DNA of 11,077 bases from Verrucomicrobiaceae bacterium. GTDB lineage: Bacteria; Verrucomicrobiota; Verrucomicrobiae; Verrucomicrobiales; Akkermansiaceae. Positions 1-6,756 of this stretch are shown piece after piece. Under the pieces are notes generated by a model. The model saw only the letters and a list, made by a program, of their open reading frames with translations. It was not told the DNA's origin and did not search any database. The stretch is from contig CANBTO010000121.1 in the NCBI GenBank assembly GCA_947372405.1, positions 1 through 11,077 of the forward strand, in the 5' to 3' direction. The position numbers were made by a program, and so were the translations under genes. Position 1 is the stretch's first letter, and each line of letters opens with the position of its first letter.

Positions 1-107
1 ATCAGCCAACTCAGGACGCTGAGCATGGCCAGCACCCAGCAGAGGACGACGATCACTAAGGCAAACCACCAGCGTCCGGACCATTGATCGGATTGAATCA
101 AATCCAT
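1..107 (-). CDS. Partial CDS: N-terminus of a probable single-pass or multi-pass membrane protein
   Basis: Reading leftward from an ATG at 107, 35 codons are open to the window edge. They begin MDLIQSDQWSGRWW and continue into a strongly hydrophobic stretch (about residues 15-35, FALVIVVLCWVLAMLSVLSWL-like) that would form a membrane helix or an uncleaved signal anchor. There is no convincing Shine-Dalgarno, which is also true of the other genes here. The family cannot be recognised from so little sequence. It is divergent from the gene at 332, with 224 bp between the two starts. Because only the N-terminus is visible, this could be a chance open frame, but the Trp-rich amphipathic start followed by a clean hydrophobic helix argues for a real gene. 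Confidence 0.45.
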   Translation of the reverse strand, partial: MDLIQSDQWSGRWWFALVIVVLCWVLAMLSVLSWL

Positions 108-163
108 GATCGGCACTTCAGCGAAAATGGCGGGGAATGTCGATGAGCATCCATGATCACATG

Positions 164-209
164 AGGACGCATCCGGCGGATGGGGATCAAAACATATCCG
201 TTGCGTCCT
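164..209. repeat. Interrupted inverted repeat in the 108-331 intergenic region
   Basis: AGGACGCA (164-171) pairs perfectly with TGCGTCCT (202-209). A second inner arm, CGGAT (177-181) with ATCCG (196-200), extends the stem across an asymmetric internal loop, leaving a 14-nt apical loop. It lies between the divergent starts at 107 and 332. There is no T-run next to it, so it is not an obvious intrinsic terminator. It may be an mRNA leader structure for the minus-strand gene, an operator, or chance. Confidence 0.3.
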
Positions 210-293
210 GAAACACTTATCTTCTGTTGCCTACGTTTACTCGTGTTCCAACCCATTCCGGTTTTCATGGTGGCGCAATCATTCCTGCGGACA

Positions 294-322
294 TTGACTT
301 GGCCGCTGTATCCGGCCATTCT
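294..322 (+). promoter_or_regulatory. Possible promoter with hairpin in the spacer, upstream of the 332 gene
   Basis: TTGACT (294-299) matches five of six bases of a -35 box. Seventeen bases later CATTCT (317-322) is a poor -10. An inverted repeat TGGCCG/CGGCCA (300-305 and 313-318) fills the spacer. If used, transcription would begin almost at the ATG at 332, giving a leaderless or nearly leaderless mRNA. The weak -10 keeps confidence low. Confidence 0.22.
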
Positions 323-331
323 CCGGGCTGA

Positions 332-1528
332 ATGAAAGCACTCCGGGCTTTTCTCTTCTTCTTGGCTGGTCTTGTTGTCGGCTGGCTCGTTTCCGGCAGC
401 GTCACACCCGCGAACATCGCCAACTCCGCCGCCGCCCATAAACACATGGCCCGGCCTGTGACGACTCCGAATGATACCAGGTTCCGCAGCTTCGCCGAGC
501 AACTCCCCAGGCTCAGCGCGGAGGAAATGGAATCCTTCGCGCAAACGCTCGCCCCCACAGACCGCGCCGCCGCCATCAACGCGATGCTTGCCCAATCCGG
601 CCCGCTTGGCCTGTCCGCGCAAACCTTGGCCATGATGCGCGAGATCCTCACAATCTGGGCGAAGGAGGATTTTGATGGAGCATGGGCGTGGTGCCAGCAA
701 ATCGAGGTCGCTGCCAACCGCAACTATGTGGCTTCAGCACTCCTTGATCAGCTCGTGGGCAAGGATCCGGACCGTGCGCTCGCCTTGCATTTGAACATGG
801 CTGCCCGGGATCCCGCTTTCACCTCCTACGTCCCGTTTGGAATGATCAAGATAGCCAGCTCAAAAGATGCCGCATCCTTCATCGATCTACTCGGAAAACT
901 GCCGTTTGATGGAAGCACGATGGCCGTGGAGGTGAACTTTGCGTTGGATTTCGACTTTCAACTGGCAGCCGACGGCGTCACAAGCCTCAGCAAGAAACAA
1001 ACCGGGTTCAGCCCTCCTGTGTTTCCATCAAGCTTCCTCTCCACCTGGGCCGAGAGGAATGCGGATGCCGCCTTCGCATGGTTTTCCAAGAATCCACGGC
1101 TCGCCTCCACCGAGGACTTTTGCGGGTTGCTTTGGGGCATCGAAAAACAGGGCGTCCCCGGCGCCTCCTCCGCTTGGGCGGCGGATAAACTCAATCAACC
1201 CGGCGCTCCACGCGAGGAGATGATTCGCTCGCTCACATTTTCCTATCCGGATCCCGGTTATACCGACATCCACCCCATCGCGCAGGCCATGCGCGACACC
1301 GCCAGCCGCGATCGTTTCCTCGGCGACGTGATGATGATCAACAGCTTGAACAACCCTATAGCCCTGTTCGGCAAAGCCCTCACCCAGATGTCCACGCCGG
1401 AAGCGCGGCTTGCAACTTTACAGCGCCTCGGAAAGGAAGGACGCATGGCAGCCGCGGATATCGCCGACCCCCAGCTCCAGCAATGGGGCCTCACCCGCGA
1501 GCAGGTGGAGCAGGCGGCACACCACTGA
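332..1528 (+). CDS. N-terminally anchored alpha-helical repeat protein, function unknown
   Basis: This 398-residue protein starts MKALRAFLFFLAGLVVGWLV, a membrane anchor or signal helix (about residues 4-24), followed by a Pro/Thr-containing linker. The rest is predicted to be mostly helical and contains recurrent motifs in which an aromatic-Ala pair precedes an acidic residue and a second Ala/Trp pair: WAKEDFDGAWAW (109-120), LVGKDPDRALAL (141-152) and WAERNADAAFAW (239-250), with degenerate copies near 269-283. Motifs of this type are common in uncharacterised, anchored repeat proteins of Verrucomicrobia. By analogy with TPR/HEAT-like folds it probably forms a solenoid for protein contacts on the outer face of the inner membrane, but this is inference. 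No catalytic motif is seen. The ATG at 332 is chosen because it opens the hydrophobic helix; no clear ribosome binding site is present. It converges on truB with a 40-bp gap. Confidence 0.8.
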   Translation: MKALRAFLFFLAGLVVGWLVSGSVTPANIANSAAAHKHMARPVTTPNDTRFRSFAEQLPRLSAEEMESFAQTLAPTDRAAAINAMLAQSGPLGLSAQTLAMMREILTIWAKEDFDGAWAWCQQIEVAANRNYVASALLDQLVGKDPDRALALHLNMAARDPAFTSYVPFGMIKIASSKDAASFIDLLGKLPFDGSTMAVEVNFALDFDFQLAADGVTSLSKKQTGFSPPVFPSSFLSTWAERNADAAFAWFSKNPRLASTEDFCGLLWGIEKQGVPGASSAWAADKLNQPGAPREEMIRSLTFSYPDPGYTDIHPIAQAMRDTASRDRFLGDVMMINSLNNPIALFGKALTQMSTPEARLATLQRLGKEGRMAAADIADPQLQQWGLTREQVEQAAHH

Positions 1529-1545
1529 GAGTATCGGCCAGCACC

Positions 1546-1565
1546 GGGTTGCCGGAGTGCAACCC
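1546..1565. terminator. Hairpin between convergent genes, possible bidirectional terminator
   Basis: GGGTTGC (1546-1552) and GCAACCC (1559-1565) form a perfect 7-bp stem with a 6-nt loop in the 40-bp gap between the stop of the plus-strand gene (1528) and the truB stop (1569-1571). The position fits a shared terminator, starting 3 nt after the truB stop. Neither side has a U-tract, so it would be a non-canonical or weak intrinsic terminator. Confidence 0.45.
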
Positions 1566-1568
1566 AAC

Positions 1569-2342
1569 TCACGCCCCGCGCATCAACGAGATCTCCGCGA
1601 GGGAAACCATGGCCTTGAGCAGGTCTTCACGCGGCGAGGTCTTCAAGTCAGCGACGGTCACGGCGCGGTCGAGCGTGAACTTGCCGGATCGGGTGCGGCG
1701 CAGCGCGCTGAGATGGCCGTGACAGCCGAGGTTTTCCCCGATGTCATGGGCGTAGGTTCTCACATAAAAACCCTTCGAGCAGTTCACGATGAAATCCACT
1801 TCCGGCAGTTCGATGCGCGTCACCTTCCAGCCGGTCACTCTAACAGGACGCAGCTCGCGTTCGACGACCTGGCCCTTGCGCGCCAGTTTGTAGAGTGGCA
1901 CGCCGTCCTTCTTGATGGCGGAGACCATCGGCGGCAATTGCTCGAACTCGCCGGTGAAGGCATCGAACGCCTGATGGATGCGCTCTTCAGAAAACTCAGG
2001 CACGGGTTTGCTTTCCAGTACCTCGCCTTGGCGGTCCTGCGTGCTGGTGGAGGAGCCGAGCGTGAGCGTGCCGACGTATTCCTTGTCCTCGCTCATCAGC
2101 AGGTCCTGGATCTTCGTCGCGCGGCCGATTACCAGCATCAGCAGGCCGGTGGCCATTGGATCGAGCGTGCCGCAGTGGCCGATCTTCTTGGTGTTGAGCG
2201 CGCGGCGGGCGATGGCCACCACGTCGTGGGAGGTCATGTCCGGGGCCTTGTCGATGAGCAGCACGCCGCTGGGGCCGTTTTGGTCCAAAGGATTGGGGTT
2301 CACTGGAGAGTTGATAGTTGAAGGTTGAGAGTTGAGGGACAA
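1569..2342 (-). CDS. truB: tRNA pseudouridine(55) synthase TruB
   Basis: TruB isomerises U55 in the T-loop of tRNAs to pseudouridine. Family motifs appear in order: GVLLIDK (26-32); GHCGTLDPMATG (55-66) with the catalytic Asp at 61; EYVGTLTLG with the active-site Tyr at 89; PPMVSAIKKDGVPLYKLARKG (137-157); and KGFYVRTYAHDIG (190-202), whose Tyr193 and Arg195 correspond to the conserved YxR of the active site. The protein ends soon after the catalytic domain (257 residues), so it is the short form lacking the C-terminal PUA domain of E. coli TruB. The start is uncertain: 2342 is a TTG, and residues 2-13 are encoded by a tandem heptamer repeat. A GTG at 2303 (codon 14) would put the repeat in the leader and still retain the whole catalytic domain. 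It lies 35 bp downstream of nrnA and is probably co-transcribed, the usual pairing in bacteria. Confidence 0.95.
   Translation of the reverse strand: MSLNSQPSTINSPVNPNPLDQNGPSGVLLIDKAPDMTSHDVVAIARRALNTKKIGHCGTLDPMATGLLMLVIGRATKIQDLLMSEDKEYVGTLTLGSSTSTQDRQGEVLESKPVPEFSEERIHQAFDAFTGEFEQLPPMVSAIKKDGVPLYKLARKGQVVERELRPVRVTGWKVTRIELPEVDFIVNCSKGFYVRTYAHDIGENLGCHGHLSALRRTRSGKFTLDRAVTVADLKTSPREDLLKAMVSLAEISLMRGA
2308..2335. repeat. Four tandem heptamers (GAGTTGA type) at the truB start
   Basis: On the plus strand the units are GAGTTGA (2308-2314), TAGTTGA (2315-2321), AGGTTGA (2322-2328) and GAGTTGA (2329-2335), four consecutive 7-mers sharing GTTGA. Read on the minus strand they encode LNSQPSTINS, the variable N-terminus of the annotated TruB. 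The period is not a multiple of three, so gain or loss of a unit would shift the frame relative to the TTG at 2342 but not relative to the GTG at 2303. Confidence 0.85.
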
Positions 2343-2377
2343 AAGCTGCAGCGCTCCGTCATCGCGGTTTCCTTAAA

Positions 2378-3400
2378 TCACAGATCACCGGGCACCGCCG
2401 CCACTTCCTCGATGCGCTTGCGGATGGCTCCGAGCACGCGGGCCTTCGCCTCCGAGAGCGGGCCCGGCATCCGGATGCCCGCTGCCAGCGCATGTCCACC
2501 GCCACCGAATTCCAGGGCGATCATGCAGACGTCGAGCTGGCGGTCCTTCGAACGCATGGAAACACGGATTTTGCCGTCGGGAAGTTCTTCGAAGAACACG
2601 GCGAGCTGCACGCCGCGGATGGCGCGGATGACATCGATGAGACCTTCGCTGTCCTCGGGACGGAGCGCGAGATCGATGCGTGTCTGGTCCAGCAGTTCCC
2701 AATGGGCGAGCACGCCGTCCGGCGAGCGTTCAAGTGTGTTGAGCAGGGCGCGCATCAACTCAAGGCGGCGATAGGGATGGTCGTCGTAGGTTTTCGAATT
2801 GATCTCGCCCACATTCAATCCGCGGCGTGTGAGATCGGCCGCCATTTCATAAGTCTTGGCCGTAGTGGACGGATATTGGAACGAGCCGGTGTCCGTGGAA
2901 ACGGCGACGTAGATCGAATCCCGCGTCTCTGCGGGCATCGGCAGGTCGAGCTTGGTGATCAGATCGTAAAGGATCTGGCCGGTGGCCGGGCTGGTCGAGT
3001 CGATCAGGTTGAGATCGCCGTATTTCGGATTGGAAACGTGGTGGTCGATGTTGAGCCAGATCCGCGCCTTGGAGGCGGCGTGCAGGGCCGCATCGCCGAG
3101 GCGGGGCTTGGTCGCGGTATCCAGCGCGATGGCCACCTCCACGTCCAGCGGATCGGCGGGCGGCGACTCGATGCGATCCGAGCCGGGAAGAAACGCGAGG
3201 TTTTCCGGCAGGCCGTCCTCGTTGACGAGTCGCACGGATTTGCCCATGGCCATGAGCGAGAAACCCAGCGCGAGCTGGGAGCCGATCGCATCACCATCCG
3301 GGCGGAAGTGGCTGAGCAGGATGAATGAATGGTGGGAACGCAGCACTTCGCCGATTTGTTCGAAGGACGCGTTTTCGATGGTGGGATTGCTTTCGCTCAT
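2378..3400 (-). CDS. nrnA: DHH/DHHA1 phosphoesterase, NrnA-like (oligoribonuclease / pAp phosphatase)
   Basis: This 340-residue protein carries the full DHH-family metal-binding set: SHFRPDGDAIG (30-40; His31, Asp35, Asp37), ALDTA (92-96; Asp94), NIDHHVSNP (117-125; Asp119-His120-His121) and STDTGSFQY (168-176; Asp170). The C-terminal DHHA1 substrate-binding domain shows FGGGGHALAAG (298-308). Length and order match NrnA, which degrades short RNA oligonucleotides to mononucleotides and, in several bacteria, dephosphorylates 3'-phosphoadenosine 5'-phosphate. Both activities are assigned by family and were not tested. All visible catalytic residues are intact. The ATG at 3400 is the only start giving the usual N-terminus; no Shine-Dalgarno is apparent. 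truB follows 35 bp downstream. The rbfA/infB genes that often precede this pair are absent; a divergent propeller gene lies upstream instead. Confidence 0.9.
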   Translation of the reverse strand: MSESNPTIENASFEQIGEVLRSHHSFILLSHFRPDGDAIGSQLALGFSLMAMGKSVRLVNEDGLPENLAFLPGSDRIESPPADPLDVEVAIALDTATKPRLGDAALHAASKARIWLNIDHHVSNPKYGDLNLIDSTSPATGQILYDLITKLDLPMPAETRDSIYVAVSTDTGSFQYPSTTAKTYEMAADLTRRGLNVGEINSKTYDDHPYRRLELMRALLNTLERSPDGVLAHWELLDQTRIDLALRPEDSEGLIDVIRAIRGVQLAVFFEELPDGKIRVSMRSKDRQLDVCMIALEFGGGGHALAAGIRMPGPLSEAKARVLGAIRKRIEEVAAVPGDL

Positions 3401-3489
3401 GGGGTGGAACCGCGGCGCGGGGCGCGGATTCTTGCCGTGGATGCGCCCCTTGCAAGGATAAACGGGGAGCTTGGTCGATGAGCGGAAAC

Positions 3490-3518
3490 TTGACTTGAGG
3501 CTGCTGCTTGCCTATCGC
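3490..3518 (+). promoter_or_regulatory. Possible promoter for the TolB-like gene
   Basis: TTGACT (3490-3495) lies 17 bp before TATCGC (3513-3518), in the 188-bp divergent gap between nrnA and the start at 3589. A start site near 3525 would give a leader of about 64 nt to the ATG at 3589. The -10 keeps only the first three consensus bases, so this is tentative. Confidence 0.3.
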
Positions 3519-3588
3519 TTCATCTTGACTGATGCACAAGATCGGACTTTGGCCCGTCTTCTGGAATCCCGCAACCATCCATCCGCAT

Positions 3589-4722
3589 ATGAAAATCAAT
3601 TTCCTCTCCATGCCCGGCCTTGGTGCCGCAGTCCTGTTGCTGACAGGTCTTGGTTCAGCTTCGGGACAAGTCACCTACACCCGTCAGGGCAATAACGGGG
3701 TTCTCAAACTTCACGAAATGCAGCCCAACGGCAATGGCGACACCACGATCAACTTTCCTCTGAACCAGGTCGGCTTTCCCACTTGGTCCAAGGATGGCGC
3801 GGTGCTTGCCGTGACGGCGTTCCAGCCCGCGAAAGTCCCTACGCACACATGGAACGTGTATGGCATCTCGAGAGCCACCGGCGCGATCTCCAAGCTCACG
3901 GACTTCACCGATATTCTGGACCCGAAGACCCAATCCTTCAGCTACACATTTCCATGGTACAAGGCCTTCTCCAACAACGGGAGATCGATGGCGATTTTTT
4001 CCATCACGCAGACAGGAGGGCCCAGCAGCGTGGGCGAAGGTGGCGGTGTCGTCGAGGTGCCGGTTCTGGAAATCCACTCCCTGACTGGAGTCGCCAACTC
4101 TATTCTGGTCCACGTGGACAAGACCCGCGATGGTAGGCACCACGGCGGTGAGGGCGTAGACTGGTCTCCTACCCAGACCATCCTCGCCGCCCCGCTCGAA
4201 TCCAGCGCTCCATTCTTGTCAGGTGGCGGCCCGGGAGAAACGACGGCAATCTACCTGATCCCGCCCGTGCTTTCCGCCGTGCAACTGGGCCGCGCCCGGC
4301 AGGTGACGTTTCCTCGCGCCGATTCCAACATCCAGACCGGGGTTTTCTGGACCGAACACGACTATCAGCCGAAATTCTCCAGCAATGGCACCAAGTTGGT
4401 TTACGTGCGTTCTTTCCAGTCCCACTCTCTCCTAACATCCTTGACTCCGGATCCGGACATCCAGTCCCTCAGGATCCTGAACCTGACGACTGGAGTTGAC
4501 AAGCAGGTGCGGAGCTTCAAGCAGGGAACTTATATCACCACGGTGGATTGGTCGCCTGACGGCAAACGGCTTGTCTTCGATCTCGCGTTACAAGCCAACA
4601 GCATCGTCGGACCGCTACAGCAGGGCACCGCGGCAACCAATCAAATTTATATCATCAATGCCGACGGCACCGGTCTCAAACAACTCCGCGGCAATGGCAA
4701 CGGCACCCCGGCCTGGCGCTGA
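3589..4722 (+). CDS. Secreted TolB/PD40-type six-bladed beta-propeller protein
   Basis: From the ATG at 3589 the product has 377 residues and begins with a typical signal peptide, MKINFLSMPGLGAAVLLLTG, cleaved near residue 26 before QVTYTRQG. An in-frame ATG at 3532 would add 19 residues ahead of this signal and is less likely. Five PD40 (WD40-like, TolB) strands are visible: PTWSKDGAVLAV (64-75), KAFSNNGRSMAIF (125-137), VDWSPTQTILAA (190-201), PKFSSNGTKLVYV (261-273) and VDWSPDGKRLVFD (319-331). A terminal IYIINADGTGLKQL (353-366) leads to a final PAWR. This is compatible with six blades closed by the C-terminal strand. Such domains usually bind partners in the periplasm or outside the cell; no enzymatic motif is seen. 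It is not TolB of the Tol-Pal complex, because no tol/pal genes are nearby. It converges on the propeller array, with 32 bp between stops. Confidence 0.82.
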   Translation: MKINFLSMPGLGAAVLLLTGLGSASGQVTYTRQGNNGVLKLHEMQPNGNGDTTINFPLNQVGFPTWSKDGAVLAVTAFQPAKVPTHTWNVYGISRATGAISKLTDFTDILDPKTQSFSYTFPWYKAFSNNGRSMAIFSITQTGGPSSVGEGGGVVEVPVLEIHSLTGVANSILVHVDKTRDGRHHGGEGVDWSPTQTILAAPLESSAPFLSGGGPGETTAIYLIPPVLSAVQLGRARQVTFPRADSNIQTGVFWTEHDYQPKFSSNGTKLVYVRSFQSHSLLTSLTPDPDIQSLRILNLTTGVDKQVRSFKQGTYITTVDWSPDGKRLVFDLALQANSIVGPLQQGTAATNQIYIINADGTGLKQLRGNGNGTPAWR

Positions 4723-4754
4723 AGGCATGTTCTTCACAAGAAGCGAACCTGGGC

Positions 4755-6701
4755 TCAAGGCGCCACGCCCTTTGCCTTCAGTTTGATATCAAACGGGTTT
4801 TCATTCGAGTCGTTACTCTTGATGTGGATGGTGGCGGTGCTGAACATTCCTGTTGGAGACACGGCAGAGGGTTTGAATTTCACCTTGAAGGTCGTGTAAG
4901 CTCCGCCTGCGAGCGATGTTTTCACCGGCCCGGTCACGATGAAGTCTTTGGCTTGAGTGCCGCTTTTCGTGATTGCCAGTCCGGTGAGTTCGCCTTTCCC
5001 CACATTCTTGATAGTAAAGAGTTTCGCCAAACCCGTCGTTCCCACAGCAACCTTTTCAAAATCGATGGGCACGCCACCATCGACGAGGCCGGTTCCAATC
5101 GGCTGTTCGACCACGATCTCTGGCGGTAAATTGAGTGCCTGGATCAGGACATAGGGGGCATTGGGCGGGCTTTCCGCAGCCGGATTTCTCCCCACCCACA
5201 TGACTTTGGAGCCGGCGATGGAGTTTGCGGCAATCGGGCGGACGGCATCGTGCGAGATGAACGTGAAGGCGGTGCTGGGAGACCCGGCCCCGGTCACGTT
5301 CGTCTGGATGAACGGAGGATCACCCACTGGGTCTCCGGTGTTCGGATCAATCGAATGATCGAACTGTTTTCCGGCGAAGCCGGACACACGGCGGCTGGCA
5401 TTTGCTTTCACAACCCACCAGTCCGGCTTGAACGGGCAACTGCCAACATAACTGAGTGTGGATGCGGCGAACGCGTATCCACCGTCGTTGAGTTGAATCG
5501 CATGACAGCATTCGCTTCCATCAGCATTCGGGCCGCCGAGCAGACTTACCGAAGCCAACGCGCCGCTGGCCTTGATCCGCATCAAGGCGGCATCCTGTCC
5601 GATGGAATCATAGCCGCCGACCAGATACCCGCCATCATTCGTCAGCGACAAGCTGTAGCAGTTGAAACATCCACCACCAAATAGGGCTTGCCTGCTAATC
5701 TTGGTCCCGAATTTATCGTTCAGGTTGCTGTTGATTTTTCGTATGACCAGACCAGCCGGAGGAACCCCTACGCTATTCCCAATCCGGTTGAGGATGGCGT
5801 AGCCGTTGTCAGGCGTTGCGATGACCTGGATGGGGGAATAATCATCCGGATAGTTGATTTGCGAGACGATGTTACCGCCCGCGCCGAGTTTCACCACGCT
5901 GGTTCCGTTGTAGGGAATGATCACCACGTAGCTCTTTCCATCGTAGGACTGGCAAACCGACACCGCACCCAGGTATTGGACCGGCACCTCAAGCGCGGTG
6001 AGAAAACCGACCGTGCCGTCGCCGTTGAACTTCACCACCACAGGCACACTGTGAGCGTTGCCGGGTTCAAATACCGATGATGCCACTACGACGCCCCCGT
6101 CAGCCGTCAATCCAATGGTTCCAAATTCACCCACGCCCGTTGCGATGGCAGGCTGGTGGTCCGGCTGCGTCCACGAGGCCCTGAAGATTCCATTTTGCCA
6201 GAGGATTCGGCCGCTCGGACTTAGCTTCGCCACGGCCGGCATTTGATCGCCATTCATCAGCTTGATGCCACATACATAGACGTTTCCCTGCGCGTCCGTC
6301 TTGACCGCATTGATGTGGCTGACGCCGGGATGGAAGCCGCTTCCATCCGTCCAATCGTTGTTCTGCCGCAGCATTCGCTGCCAAATGATGGTTCCCTGAG
6401 GACCATAACGCACGATCGTGCCGCACGAATTGGAACCCGTATCACCGCTCAAGAGCTCCGGCAAATCGATTTGGCCGGCCACGACAAATCCGCCATCGGG
6501 CATTTTCGAGATCCCCGTTGGCACATCGTGGCCCGAACCATACAAACCATTGTCAGTGGCCGGAGAGCCGTCAGAATTACGGCTCTCCGCGCCGTAGCTC
6601 TGTGCCCAGGAATAGCCGGCCTGCGCCTTGAGGATGAGCATTGCGCTGGACAACAAAACTACTACTAACGAGAGGCACCCTGGAAGACGCGGCTTTTTCA
6701 T
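4755..6701 (-). CDS. Secreted seven-bladed propeller protein with C-terminal choice-of-anchor-D domain (array copy 1, promoter-distal)
   Basis: This protein has 648 residues. The signal peptide MKKPRLPGCLSLVVVLLSSA runs on to an AQA|GY cleavage site (28/29). Seven repeats carry Asp-Gly turns followed by hydrophobic strands: MPDGGFVVAG (67-76), TDAQGNVYVCG (135-145), TADGGVVVAS (199-208), SYDGKSYVVI (252-261), TPDNGYAIL (296-304), TNDGGYLVGG (354-363) and LNDGGYAFAAS (404-414). They alternate with 'L..GxIxWQ' strands, suggesting a beta-propeller. After a linker, residues 526-648 form a choice-of-anchor-D/ASH-like immunoglobulin fold, with FTIKNVGKGELTGLAI, TTFKVKFKPSA and TIHIKSND. No sorting tail, transmembrane helix or LPXTG follows; the protein ends KGVAP. 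The molecular role is unknown; extracellular or periplasmic binding is likely. Its signal peptide differs from the other two copies. It follows copy 2 by 55 bp and probably depends on that gene's transcript. It has extra cysteines (FNC, ECC, SCP) relative to its paralogs. Confidence 0.85.
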   Translation of the reverse strand: MKKPRLPGCLSLVVVLLSSAMLILKAQAGYSWAQSYGAESRNSDGSPATDNGLYGSGHDVPTGISKMPDGGFVVAGQIDLPELLSGDTGSNSCGTIVRYGPQGTIIWQRMLRQNNDWTDGSGFHPGVSHINAVKTDAQGNVYVCGIKLMNGDQMPAVAKLSPSGRILWQNGIFRASWTQPDHQPAIATGVGEFGTIGLTADGGVVVASSVFEPGNAHSVPVVVKFNGDGTVGFLTALEVPVQYLGAVSVCQSYDGKSYVVIIPYNGTSVVKLGAGGNIVSQINYPDDYSPIQVIATPDNGYAILNRIGNSVGVPPAGLVIRKINSNLNDKFGTKISRQALFGGGCFNCYSLSLTNDGGYLVGGYDSIGQDAALMRIKASGALASVSLLGGPNADGSECCHAIQLNDGGYAFAASTLSYVGSCPFKPDWWVVKANASRRVSGFAGKQFDHSIDPNTGDPVGDPPFIQTNVTGAGSPSTAFTFISHDAVRPIAANSIAGSKVMWVGRNPAAESPPNAPYVLIQALNLPPEIVVEQPIGTGLVDGGVPIDFEKVAVGTTGLAKLFTIKNVGKGELTGLAITKSGTQAKDFIVTGPVKTSLAGGAYTTFKVKFKPSAVSPTGMFSTATIHIKSNDSNENPFDIKLKAKGVAP

Positions 6702-6756
6702 TTGATTTGAGGCATGGATGATGAGGTGGATACGGATTCACAGGCACTTCATGACA

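Noticed and set aside
98..723. Two long minus-strand open frames (98-700 and 265-723)
   Set aside because: They lie antisense to the start of the helical-repeat gene at 332, have Arg/Gly-rich composition without domains, and overlap each other. They are GC-driven shadows.
1410..2321. 303-codon plus-strand open frame antisense to truB
   Set aside because: The opposite strand encodes an unmistakable TruB with all catalytic motifs, and the antisense product is His/Arg/Ala-rich with no recognisable features.
2492..3328. 278-codon plus-strand open frame antisense to nrnA
   Set aside because: It is a mirror of the DHH/DHHA1 gene, with no signal, start context or motif of its own.
4729..4746. Weak TTCTT/AAGAA hairpin in the 32-bp gap between the TolB-like gene and array copy 1
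   Set aside because: The stem is five AU-rich pairs without a GC core and is not kept in the duplicated spacer at 8851-8882, so it is unlikely to be a terminator.
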